Assembly (NCBI GenBank): GCA_903913215.1 | Contig: CAIWKE010000013.1 | Coordinates: forward strand, 78,760 to 142,759 | Origin: an uncultured Holophagaceae bacterium | Lineage (GTDB): Bacteria; Acidobacteriota; Holophagae; Holophagales; Holophagaceae | Length of the DNA stretch: 64,000 nt | Reading direction: 5' to 3' | Shown: in pieces, positions 27,685 through 35,771 of the stretch | Numbering within the stretch: position 1 is the stretch's first letter | Layout: each line of letters begins with the position of its first letter | The notes under the pieces: generated by a model | What the model saw: only the letters and a program-made list of their open reading frames with translations | Told to the model about the DNA's origin: nothing | Database searches by the model: none | Program-made: the position numbers and the translations under genes

Positions 27685-28986
27685 ATGGACCGACTGGTGA
27701 TCCAAGGTGGACATCCCCTGCGGGGGCGCATCCGGGTGTCGGGTGCCAAGAATGCAGCCCTGCCCTGCCTGGCGGCGGTCCTGCTCACCGCTGACGAGGT
27801 GGTGCTCAGCAACCTGCCCGCCGTGGCGGATATCCGCACCATGGTGAAGGTGCTCCAGGCCCTGGGCACCACGGCCACGCTGGAGCCCGAGGGTGAGGGC
27901 TTCGAACTGAAGGGGCGGCTGGCCTGTGCGGGCAGCGATGACCCCAAGGCCCCCTACGACCTGGTGAAGACCATGCGGGCCTCCATCCTGGTACTGGGAC
28001 CCCTGCTCGCCCGCTTCGGCAAGGCCACCGTGAGCCTGCCCGGGGGTTGCGCCATCGGGGCCCGCCCCGTGAACCTCCACTTGGAGGCCCTGGAGCGCAT
28101 GGGCGCCAGCATCGAGATCAGCCACGGCTACATCCATGCCTCGGTGAAGGGCCGCCTCAAAGGCATCGACCACGCCTTCGAGAAGGTGAGCGTGGGCGCC
28201 ACGGAGAACATCCTCATGGCCGCCAGCCTGGCCGAGGGCACCACGGTGCTGCGCCACGCGGCCCAGGAGCCCGAGATCAGCGACCTGGCCCAGCTCCTGG
28301 TGGAGATGGGAGCCAACATCGAAGGCATCGGCACCGGCACCCTCACCATCCAGGGCGTGGACAAGCTCCACGGCTGCGAGCATGTGGTCATACCCGACCG
28401 CATCGAGGCGGGCACCTACCTCTGCGCCGTGGCCGCCGCCTGTGGCGATGTGGTCCTGGACCGCAGCGAGCCCGAGCACCTGCGCTCCCTGCTGGACCTG
28501 CTGGAGCGCTGCGGCTGCGTCATCACCGAGCGCGAGGGCCAGGACGGCCGTCAGCTCCGCATCCAGCGCGAACCGGGCCAGAAGCTGCGCTCCAAGGACA
28601 TCACCACCCTGCCCTACCCCGGCTTCCCCACGGACCTCCAGGCCCAGGTCATGGCCGTCATGACCCAGGCCTGCGGCATCAGCGTCATCAACGAGGGCAT
28701 CTTCGAGAACCGGTTCCAGCACGCCATGGAGCTCGAACGCCTGGGCGCGAACCTGCGCACGGACGGCCACACGGCCATCGTGGCGGGCCCTGCGGACCTG
28801 ACCGGCTGCACAGTCATGGCCACGGACCTGCGCGCCAGCGCCGCCCTGGTCATCGCGGGCCTGGTGGCCCGGGGCGAGACCATCGTTGACCGCATCTACC
28901 ACTTGGACCGGGGCTACGCGGGCCTGGAAAAGAAGCTCCAGGGCGTCGGCGCGCACATCGAGCGCGTGGGCGGGGGCCGGGTCTGA
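27685..28986 (+). CDS. murA: UDP-N-acetylglucosamine 1-carboxyvinyltransferase
   Basis: 433 residues, usual length. It opens MDRLVIQGGHPLRGRIRVSGAKNAALP and carries the catalytic loop PGGCAIGARPVNLH with the cysteine that fosfomycin alkylates, later GFPTDLQAQ and EGIFENRF. It performs the first committed step of peptidoglycan synthesis using phosphoenolpyruvate. The presence of Cys predicts fosfomycin sensitivity of the enzyme by family knowledge. Its stop overlaps the next gene's start. Confidence 0.95.
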   Translation: MDRLVIQGGHPLRGRIRVSGAKNAALPCLAAVLLTADEVVLSNLPAVADIRTMVKVLQALGTTATLEPEGEGFELKGRLACAGSDDPKAPYDLVKTMRASILVLGPLLARFGKATVSLPGGCAIGARPVNLHLEALERMGASIEISHGYIHASVKGRLKGIDHAFEKVSVGATENILMAASLAEGTTVLRHAAQEPEISDLAQLLVEMGANIEGIGTGTLTIQGVDKLHGCEHVVIPDRIEAGTYLCAVAAACGDVVLDRSEPEHLRSLLDLLERCGCVITEREGQDGRQLRIQREPGQKLRSKDITTLPYPGFPTDLQAQVMAVMTQACGISVINEGIFENRFQHAMELERLGANLRTDGHTAIVAGPADLTGCTVMATDLRASAALVIAGLVARGETIVDRIYHLDRGYAGLEKKLQGVGAHIERVGGGRV

Positions 28987-29879
28987 TGAGTTCCACTGGG
29001 GGCTTCCGGCGCTACTGCTCGGCAGCGGTGCCGGGCCTGCTGCTGGTGAGCCTCTCTGCTGCCTACCTGGGCTGCGACCGCCAGGATCCCGAGAAGCAGC
29101 GCCGCCTCCAGACGGAGGAAGCCGCCCGCCGCCACCGGGCCGAGGCCGAGCCCCCCAGCCCCGCGGTGCTGGAACAGCTGCGTGCCGCCTCTCAGGACTT
29201 CATGTCTGAGCATGAGCCCCTGGTCACGGTGCAGGGCTTCTCCTTCACTCAACTGACGCCCAACCTCTATCTGGTGGGCGCCAACATCACGGACCTGGAG
29301 ACGAACAAGCCCGCCGTGCGGCAGCTGAGCGCAGAGCGCCTGCGGGACACGCGGCTCAACGAAGACCACACCGTGGAGGACCGCGGCGACCTCCTCTGGG
29401 TCATCGACCGGGTGGACGCCGCCAAGATGGAGGCCCTGGCCCAGCGCCATGGCATCGCCGGCGAAGTGGCCTCGGTGCGGGAGCGCCACGAGAACCGCTC
29501 CTCCTGGGGGCACCGTTCCTGGCTCGACGACTACCTGCTCTGGCACTTCCTCTTCCACCGCCCGTCCCCCATGGGCTTCGGCTACGGCATGGGGTTCGCG
29601 CCCCAGCCCCAGGGCTACCGCTTCTATGAGCCCCAGCGCCCCTTCCGGGACGCCGACGTGCGCCCCTACCAGGCCGCCGCCGCGCCCACCGGCGGTCGCT
29701 CTGGGGTTTTCCTCAGCGGCCAGGCCTGGAATCCGCCTCGGGCCACGGACGTGCCCATCAGCGGCCAAGCCTATGGCGTCTCGGCCCAGCACGGCGGCTT
29801 CACCGGCAAAACCGGCCTGGGCGGCACGGCCCGGGGCGGTTTCGGTGCCGCGGGCCACGGCGCGGCGGCGGGGTCCTGA
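28986..29879 (+). CDS. YgiB-like (DUF1190-type) exported protein
   Basis: 297 residues, starting one base inside the murA stop. An N-terminal hydrophobic segment (AVPGLLLVSLSAAYLGC) could be a lipoprotein signal with Cys about residue 30, although the lipobox (YLGC) is not ideal. The middle has charged helices; the C-terminus is Gly/Phe/Tyr-rich (FGYGMGFAPQPQGYRFY) and ends GGTARGGFGAAGHG. The E. coli YgiB family has the same plan (Cys-anchored, low-complexity tail with RGGFG) and precedes the ATP-grasp gene ygiC, as here. That parallel is the basis of the call; the function is unknown. Confidence 0.6.
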   Translation: MSSTGGFRRYCSAAVPGLLLVSLSAAYLGCDRQDPEKQRRLQTEEAARRHRAEAEPPSPAVLEQLRAASQDFMSEHEPLVTVQGFSFTQLTPNLYLVGANITDLETNKPAVRQLSAERLRDTRLNEDHTVEDRGDLLWVIDRVDAAKMEALAQRHGIAGEVASVRERHENRSSWGHRSWLDDYLLWHFLFHRPSPMGFGYGMGFAPQPQGYRFYEPQRPFRDADVRPYQAAAAPTGGRSGVFLSGQAWNPPRATDVPISGQAYGVSAQHGGFTGKTGLGGTARGGFGAAGHGAAAGS

Positions 29880-31033
29880 TGCAGCGCGTCACCCTTCGGC
29901 AGCGGGACGGCTGGCAGCAGACCGTGGAGGCCCAGGGCCTCCTCTTCCACACCCACGAAGATGGCCGCCCCTACTGGAAGGAGGGCGTCGCCTACCAGTT
30001 CGCCCCAGCCCAGATTGAGACCCTGGAAAGCGCCACCGCCGCCCTCCAGGCGCTGTGCCTCCAGGCGGTGGAGCATGTCCTCGCGCAGCGCCGGTTCCGG
30101 GAATTCGGCATCCCCGACTTCATGATCCCCGTCATCGAGGCCTCCTGGGAGCAGGACGAGGTCTCCCTGGTGGGCCGCTTCGACCTGGCCTACGAGGGCC
30201 AGGGGCCACCCAAGCTGCTGGAGTACAACGCCGACACACCCACATCGCTGCTGGAGGCGGCCGTGGTGCAGTGGTTCTGGCTCCAGGATCTGCTGCCCCA
30301 CCGGGATCAGTTCAACTCCATTCACGAGCGTCTGGTGGAGGCCTGGAAGCGGGCCAAGGGCTTCCTGCCCATTGCTCCAGTGGCCTTCCTGCACCAGGAC
30401 GCCGAGGAGGATATCCAGACTGTGGCCTACCTGCGCGACACCGCCGACAAGGCCGGCGTGCCCAGCCTCCAGATGTTCATCGAGGACCTGGGCTGGGACG
30501 AGGCGCGCAATCTCTTCGTGGATCTCGATGGCCATCCGATCAGTGCCGCCTTCAAGCTCTACCCCTGGGAGTTCATGGTGAAGGACGCCTTCGGCCAGCA
30601 CCTGGCGCAGCTGCCCCGGCCCTGCACCTTCCTGGAGCCGCCCTGGAAGATGCTGCTCTCCAACAAGGCCATCCTTGCCCTGCTCTGGGAGCTGAATCCC
30701 GGCCATGAGAACCTGCTGCCCGCCTACCTCGACGGGCCGCGGGAGCTGGCTGGATCCGGCTATGCCCAGAAGCCCCTGCTGGGCCGCGAAGGCGCCAACG
30801 TCAGCCTGCACCGACCTGGCCAGCCCACCCTCAGCGCGCCCCTCCAACCGGCCTACGGCGCCGAAGGCTATGTGTTTCAAGGCCTGGCCCCCATCCCCTG
30901 CCTGGATGGCCACTATCCGGTATTGGGCAGCTGGGTGGTGGATGGCGAACCTGCGGGTATGGGCATCCGGGAATCCGAGGAGCCCATCACCGGCAACAGC
31001 AGTGCCTTCGTGCCCCACTTCATCCTCAGCTGA
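29879..31033 (+). CDS. YgiC-like ATP-grasp enzyme (glutathionylspermidine synthase C-terminal family)
   Basis: 384 residues beginning one base inside the previous stop. It contains the family segments GRFDLAYEG, LLEYNADTPTSLLEAAVVQW, FNSIHERLVEAWK, EPPWKMLLSNKAILALLWEL and QKPLLGREGANV, corresponding to the ATP-grasp synthetase half of glutathionylspermidine synthase without the amidase half. YgiC/YjfC proteins probably ligate an amine to a peptide carboxylate, but their substrates are not established. The tight coupling to the YgiB-like exported protein suggests a joint envelope role. Confidence 0.85.
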   Translation: MQRVTLRQRDGWQQTVEAQGLLFHTHEDGRPYWKEGVAYQFAPAQIETLESATAALQALCLQAVEHVLAQRRFREFGIPDFMIPVIEASWEQDEVSLVGRFDLAYEGQGPPKLLEYNADTPTSLLEAAVVQWFWLQDLLPHRDQFNSIHERLVEAWKRAKGFLPIAPVAFLHQDAEEDIQTVAYLRDTADKAGVPSLQMFIEDLGWDEARNLFVDLDGHPISAAFKLYPWEFMVKDAFGQHLAQLPRPCTFLEPPWKMLLSNKAILALLWELNPGHENLLPAYLDGPRELAGSGYAQKPLLGREGANVSLHRPGQPTLSAPLQPAYGAEGYVFQGLAPIPCLDGHYPVLGSWVVDGEPAGMGIRESEEPITGNSSAFVPHFILS

Positions 31034-31086
31034 GGGCGCGAGCGGGCCCCTCGTTCGGTTACACTGAAACCACGATCGGGGGATCC

Positions 31087-32034
31087 ATGTTTGGCGAGAT
31101 GAAGGTCTTTTCCGGGAGCAGCCACCCGGAGCTGGCAAGGGGTATCGCTACCCACATGGGCATGCCCTTGGGGCGCCTGAAGATCACCCGCTTCTCCAAC
31201 GAGAACATCAAGGTGAAGATCGAGGAGAACGTCCGTGAGGCGGACGTTTTCGTCATCCAGTCCTCCTGCCCCCCCGTGAGCGACCACCTCATGGAGCTGC
31301 TGATCCTCATCGATGCCCTGAAGTTCGCTTCCGCGGCGCGCATCACGGCGGTACTGCCCTACTTCCCCTACGCCCGTAGCGACAAGAAGGACGAAGCACG
31401 CATTTCCATCACGGCCCGCCTGGTGGCGGATCTCTTGGAGACCGCCGGCGCCGACCGCGTGCTCACCATGACCCTGCACGCGCCCCAGATCCTGGGCTTC
31501 TTCCGCAAACCCGCGGACCAGCTGCTGGCCACGCCCATCCTTACCAACTACTTCCTGACCAAGGACCTGTCCAATGCCGCCGTGGTCGCCACGGATGCTG
31601 GCGCAGCCAAGTTCGCGGGCCACTTCGCCAAGCGCCTTTCGGTGCCCATGGCCATCATCGACAAACGCCGCTTCGACGACTCCGAGAAGGCCCAGAGCGT
31701 GGCCCTCATCGGCGATGTGGAAGGCAAGGACGCCATCATCTATGACGACGAGATCGCCACCGGCGGCTCCATCAAGGAGGCGGCCCGCATCCTGCGTGAT
31801 CTGGGCGCCCGCACGGTGCGCGTGGGTGTCACCCACCCGGTGCTTTCGGGGAACGCCATCGATACGCTCAACTCCGCCGGGCTGGACGAACTGGTGGTCA
31901 CGGACAGCATCCCTGTTTCCGCCGCCATGGCCAAGGCCCTGCCCAACCTCAAGGTGCTCTCCACAGCGGCGCTCTTCGGTGATGCGATCCTCCGCATCCA
32001 CGGCGGTCGCAGCATCAGCGAAATGATGGACTGA
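31087..32034 (+). CDS. prs: Ribose-phosphate pyrophosphokinase (divergent)
   Basis: 315 residues, standard length. The start of the fold (VFSGSSHPELARGIATHMG) and LPYFPYARSDKK, the PRPP-loop (IYDDEIATGGSI) and the C-terminal TAALFGDAILRIHGGRSISEMM are clear. It would make PRPP from ribose-5-phosphate and ATP. Several usually invariant places differ: the canonical YARQDRK region reads YARSDKKDEARIS, MDLHA.QIQGFF reads MTLHAPQILGFF and the PRPP loop begins YDDEIATGG instead of VDDMIDTAGT. It is therefore an outlying clade, perhaps with altered phosphate dependence; I still favour a true PRPP synthetase. Overlaps the next gene by one base. Confidence 0.85.
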   Translation: MFGEMKVFSGSSHPELARGIATHMGMPLGRLKITRFSNENIKVKIEENVREADVFVIQSSCPPVSDHLMELLILIDALKFASAARITAVLPYFPYARSDKKDEARISITARLVADLLETAGADRVLTMTLHAPQILGFFRKPADQLLATPILTNYFLTKDLSNAAVVATDAGAAKFAGHFAKRLSVPMAIIDKRRFDDSEKAQSVALIGDVEGKDAIIYDDEIATGGSIKEAARILRDLGARTVRVGVTHPVLSGNAIDTLNSAGLDELVVTDSIPVSAAMAKALPNLKVLSTAALFGDAILRIHGGRSISEMMD

Positions 32035-33197
32035 TGACCCACCGGCTCGGCCCCATCGAGGCCGCGCCTGGCCTCGAGCTGCTGGGGCCCCGGGGGCCCG
32101 AGATCGCCCAGCTCTTCACGCGTCCCTTCCTGGTGCTGCACCGGGCCTCGGGACTTTACACCGCCCGCACCTGCCTCCTGCTGCTGCTGGACCTGGGTTG
32201 GGAAGCCCGCCTGCGGACAGGCACCACGCTGGACGCCCTCTGCGCGGGACTGCCGGACCAAGCCCGCAAGCCCCTGGCCTGGATGCTGCCCTTCCTGGCA
32301 GGCGAGGGCTTGCTCCAGGTCTCCAACGGCACCTACCGCATGGAGGGGGAGCCGGATCTGGACCTGGTGAACCTTCGCGAAGCCACTGAGATAGAGGTCC
32401 CAGGCCATGGCACCAACTTCGACCTGCTGGATGGGGTCCGCTCCCACATCCAACCCTTCTTCACCGAAGGCAAGGCTGGCGAGGGGCTGCTCTTCGACCT
32501 GGCTCTGTTCCCGCTCTGGCTCTCCTACTTCCGGAACGAGAACCTGGGCTACTTTCCCAACAACCTGCTCACCCTCCTGGCCCTGCGGGAGCGCCTGCCT
32601 GCGGGTGCTCGCGTCCTCGAGCTGGGAGGCGGCGCCGGCTCATTCGCGCAGCTGCTGGCCCGCCAGGGTGCCGAGCAGGGCTGGCTGGGCACCATCGCCG
32701 AGTACCGCTTCACGGACATCGCGCCCACCTTCCTGCGCCGGGCGCAGCGGGAGCTGAAGCTTGCCGCGCCGGGCCTGTCCCTCAGCTTCCAGTCTCTGGA
32801 TCTGAACCGGCCCCTGGGGGACCAGGGCATCGAGGCTGGCAGCCTGGACGCCATCGTGGGCGTCAATGTGCTGCACGTGGCCCAGGACCTGGAGGCCACC
32901 CTGCGGAACCTGCGCACCTGCCTGAAACCGGGCGGCTGCCTGGTGGTGGGCGAATGCCTCAAGGCCACCCTCGACACGCCCCTGTACCTGGAGTTCTTCT
33001 TCAGCTTCATCAAGAGCTTCACCGAGGTCCGCCTGGATCCCCACTGGCGACCCCGCCACGGCTTCCTCACGCCCGAAGCCTGGGAAGCCGCCCTGACCCA
33101 CGCCGGATTCCAGGATCTCCTCAGCGTCCCACCCCCGCGACCCCTCATGGATCAGCATCCAAACTTCAACGCTGGGGCCTTTTCGGCACGGGCCTAA
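32034..33197 (+). CDS. Class I SAM-dependent methyltransferase
   Basis: 387 residues. Residues about 1-190 form a helical dimerisation/winged-helix-like region as in O-methyltransferases. The Rossmann core begins with VLELGGGAGSFAQLL (glycine-rich SAM motif I), continues YRFTDIAPTFLRRAQ, LDAIVGVNVLHVAQDLEATLRNL and LKPGGCLVVGEC, and a C-terminal TPEAWEAALTHAGF. This resembles the methyltransferase domains of polyketide systems (Methyltransf_12). The substrate cannot be told. Start overlaps the prs stop; the end overlaps the convergent gene by 4 bases. Confidence 0.8.
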   Translation: MTHRLGPIEAAPGLELLGPRGPEIAQLFTRPFLVLHRASGLYTARTCLLLLLDLGWEARLRTGTTLDALCAGLPDQARKPLAWMLPFLAGEGLLQVSNGTYRMEGEPDLDLVNLREATEIEVPGHGTNFDLLDGVRSHIQPFFTEGKAGEGLLFDLALFPLWLSYFRNENLGYFPNNLLTLLALRERLPAGARVLELGGGAGSFAQLLARQGAEQGWLGTIAEYRFTDIAPTFLRRAQRELKLAAPGLSLSFQSLDLNRPLGDQGIEAGSLDAIVGVNVLHVAQDLEATLRNLRTCLKPGGCLVVGECLKATLDTPLYLEFFFSFIKSFTEVRLDPHWRPRHGFLTPEAWEAALTHAGFQDLLSVPPPRPLMDQHPNFNAGAFSARA

Positions 33198-33598
33198 GGC
33201 ATTAGGTCGGCAGCATGCACGGTCACCACGCGCCGCTGGGGCAGGAAGCAGACGCCGGCCTCCCCCTCGGTGCAGGGCTGGAAGGTCACGCGAAGCTCCA
33301 CGGGATCCATCAATCCCTCGCCGCGCAGGGGCACCTCCACGGTGCCACGCCAGATGGGATCGTCCGTCTCATCATTACCAGAGGCGGGGGGCAGGGCCCC
33401 CAGGCTGAGCTGCCCCGGCGAGGACAGCAGCCCCACCTTGAAGGCCCGCACCTTGAGGTGGACACCTGCGGGGATCTCGATGCGCAGGTGGCCCTGCCGG
33501 AGTTGGATGCCCACATCCTTGGCCGGATCAAAGGCCAGGAGCCGCATCGCGAAGATGGCGGTCCAGGGGAGGATGCGCAGGTTCCGGTTAAGCCTCAT
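33194..33598 (-). CDS. DsbD N-terminal-domain-like periplasmic protein
   Basis: 134 residues. A short hydrophobic N-terminus (LRILPWTAIFAMRLLA) looks like a signal sequence. The C-terminal half is a beta domain ending VELRVTFQPCTEGEAGVCFLPQRRVVTV, read in parts: a Cys, nine residues including an acidic/Gly stretch, a second Cys, then a P-rich strand. DsbD alpha domains have the same V.YQGC...CYPP design, with the two cysteines carrying the disulfide that is exchanged with periplasmic thioredoxins. I infer a stand-alone thiol-disulfide shuttle. It is last in the TlpA-barrel-ApbE operon and overlaps the ApbE stop by 4 bases. Confidence 0.55.
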   Translation of the reverse strand: MRLNRNLRILPWTAIFAMRLLAFDPAKDVGIQLRQGHLRIEIPAGVHLKVRAFKVGLLSSPGQLSLGALPPASGNDETDDPIWRGTVEVPLRGEGLMDPVELRVTFQPCTEGEAGVCFLPQRRVVTVHAADLMP

Positions 33599-34560
33599 GC
33601 GGTGGCCTCCTGGGGGCGCAGGGTGGCGATCCGGTCCATGCCACGGGTGAGCAGCAGGTCCCCGGTCTCGGTGACGAGGGCCCCTTCGACGCCGGGTCGG
33701 CTTTCGAGGAGGGCCAGCCCCTGGGCGGGTCCCAGCAGGAAGGCCGCTGTGGCCAGTTGGCCTGCGAGAAAGGCCGTGGGTGCCACCACCGTGACTGAGC
33801 GCAGGCCCCGGGCGGGCTGGCCCGTGGTGGCGTCGAGGAGGTGGTGGTAGCGCACTCCATCCTGCACAAAGCCCCGCTCATAGTCGCCGGAGGTGGCGAT
33901 GCCCGCGCCTGCCTTGATGCGGATGGCCAGGAGGCAGCGTCCGGGCTGAAAGGGATCGAGCACGCCCACGGACCAGGGCTGACCATCCCCGCGGCGGCCC
34001 AGGGTGCGGACATCGCCCAGGAAGTTGATGATGGCGCTGTCCACGCCTTCGGCCGAGAGCAACTCCGCCACGCGGTCCACGGCGTATTCCTTGCCCACGC
34101 CACCCAGGTCCAGTTCCATGCCCACATTCCCCAGCGCCACGGAACCGTGCTTCAGGCTCAGGGCCCGCGCGTCCACCAGAGGCAGGAGGGCTGCCAATTC
34201 TGCTGCGGTGGGCACACGCTGGGCCTTGAAGTCCCAGGCCCGCCGCAGGATGCCCACTGTGGGATCGAAGCGCCCCGCGCTCAGGGTCCAAAGGTCCAGG
34301 GCAGCGCGGAGCAGGTGCTCCGTCTCCTCGTCCACCACCAGGGGGCCCCAGCCCGCCTGGCGGTTGATCTCGGAGAGGACACTTTCGGGCCGGTACCGGG
34401 AGAACTTGGCCTCGATGCGGCGGGCTTCGCGCTCCAGGGACCGGGCCGTGCGCGCTGCAGCTGCCTGGCCCCGGGCATCCACGAAGCGCACCAGGGCCTC
34501 GCCCCCCATGAGCGGGAAGCGCGTGGTGTAGAGGGCCCGGGCGGGCTTCAGTAGGTCCAC
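33595..34560 (-). CDS. apbE: FAD:protein FMN transferase
   Basis: 321 residues. ApbE family motifs are visible: FSRYRPESVLSEINR, AGRFDPTVGIL, ELDLGGVGKEYAVDR, IINFLGDVRTLG and the C-terminal HHLLDATTGQPARGL. The enzyme transfers FMN from FAD onto a Thr/Ser of exported proteins. No signal peptide is obvious, as the N-terminus (MDLLKPARALYTTRF) is polar, so export is uncertain. It starts 13 bases inside the end of the barrel gene and overlaps the DsbD-N-like gene, so the operon is tightly coupled. No NqrC/RnfG-type substrate is nearby; the likely target is a partner in this operon. Confidence 0.9.
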   Translation of the reverse strand: MDLLKPARALYTTRFPLMGGEALVRFVDARGQAAAARTARSLEREARRIEAKFSRYRPESVLSEINRQAGWGPLVVDEETEHLLRAALDLWTLSAGRFDPTVGILRRAWDFKAQRVPTAAELAALLPLVDARALSLKHGSVALGNVGMELDLGGVGKEYAVDRVAELLSAEGVDSAIINFLGDVRTLGRRGDGQPWSVGVLDPFQPGRCLLAIRIKAGAGIATSGDYERGFVQDGVRYHHLLDATTGQPARGLRSVTVVAPTAFLAGQLATAAFLLGPAQGLALLESRPGVEGALVTETGDLLLTRGMDRIATLRPQEATA

Positions 34561-35771
34561 TTCAGACCGACTGTGAGTGTGGTGGTGTTGACGTCCGCCG
34601 CCGAGGTGCCTGGGCCGGAGTAGACGGCGGGACTATTGCTGGTGCCCGCCGTGGCTAAGGGAGTGATGGATTTCTTCCCCTGCTGGAACTGATAGGTGGC
34701 CCCCACGCTGGCAGTCCACCCCTCCGCGATCTCCGTGGAGATCGTGAGGCCTGCCAGCAGGCTCTGCATGGCCGAGAGCCGGTAGTCCGAGGACATGAAG
34801 GGCTGGGCCGTGGCGAACTTCGGGGCATAGAAGCTGGCATCGTTCTGCGTGTAGTAGCGCAGCCGGGGCGACACGATCCAGCCATCATCCAGGCGCTGGT
34901 CGTAGGTGAAGTCCAAGGTGTGGGCCTTCAGCCCCCAGTCGTCGCTGTAATAGCGGTACGAGGTCTTCAGGGCGCCGTCCCACTCGAAGCGGTGGGCCTG
35001 CTTGAGGAGCCAGGCGTCCCGCTGCCGGGTGCCGGGCCGGTGCTCAGAAAGCGTCGTGATGCCCACGGGCACGATGAGGTAGGGCTCGTCCAGGTAGCCC
35101 TCCAGCTTCATGCGGCTGACAGAGACGTCCACCAGATCGTTCTCGCCCATGACCCAGGTCCAGCCCAGGGCCAGGCCGTGGGTTTTCTTGGCGAGATGCA
35201 CGGGGCGGGTGACGGGGGAGACCGTGTCGTCGGCGTAGGAGAGGCCGTAGTGCAGGGTGCCGCGGCCCTCGAACATGGTCCAGGCATCGGAGATCCCGTA
35301 TTCCTTGGAGAGGTAGTCCTTCTCTGCGGAGTGGGAGAGGTCGATGGTGGGCAGGTGCGCGCCAAAGCGACGGCTCCAGCTGATACCCTCGGCCTTGCGC
35401 TCATCCGAGTAGGGCACCATGGGCACCTTGCCCGCAGCGGTGGTGGAGCTGCCCGAAGCCCCCGTGGTGGTGGTGACGCTCAGGGTGGGATAGCCCCCGG
35501 TGGGCGAGGCCCCGGAGATGGTGTCGTGGGTGAGCAGCAGGTCCAACTGACCCCAGCTGACCCCCAAGTCCTGGTGCAGGAGCAGGGTGGGACTGAGGAC
35601 CGTGGTGCGGCCATCGGACTCGCTGTAGAAAAGGGTGCGCAGCTCCACGGAGGACTGGGCCTGGAGCTGCCGTCCTCCCAGGACGCCCACACCCGCCATG
35701 AACCAGCTCAGGCCCTGGACGGAGCGCCGGTGACGGCTTCGGACGATGAGGGTGTGCTTAGTTGCAGCCAC
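34548..35771 (-). CDS. DUF3570-like outer-membrane beta-barrel protein
   Basis: 407 residues from a GTG at 35771 with GGGAGG 5 bases upstream; this start lies inside the end of the thioredoxin gene (14-base overlap). Basic residues then a hydrophobic stretch ending LQAQ (residues 12-39) form a signal peptide. The rest alternates in beta-strand style, with many aromatic residues, and ends LTVGLKWTY, the typical barrel C-terminus. Residues 83-91 read DTISGASPT. That motif recurs in DUF3570 proteins as I remember them and resembles the [ST]GA[ST] motif that ApbE flavinylates. Its neighbour apbE and the DUF4266-like tail on the preceding gene match the DUF3570/DUF4266/ApbE association. Confidence 0.75.
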   Translation of the reverse strand: MAATKHTLIVRSRHRRSVQGLSWFMAGVGVLGGRQLQAQSSVELRTLFYSESDGRTTVLSPTLLLHQDLGVSWGQLDLLLTHDTISGASPTGGYPTLSVTTTTGASGSSTTAAGKVPMVPYSDERKAEGISWSRRFGAHLPTIDLSHSAEKDYLSKEYGISDAWTMFEGRGTLHYGLSYADDTVSPVTRPVHLAKKTHGLALGWTWVMGENDLVDVSVSRMKLEGYLDEPYLIVPVGITTLSEHRPGTRQRDAWLLKQAHRFEWDGALKTSYRYYSDDWGLKAHTLDFTYDQRLDDGWIVSPRLRYYTQNDASFYAPKFATAQPFMSSDYRLSAMQSLLAGLTISTEIAEGWTASVGATYQFQQGKKSITPLATAGTSNSPAVYSGPGTSAADVNTTTLTVGLKWTY

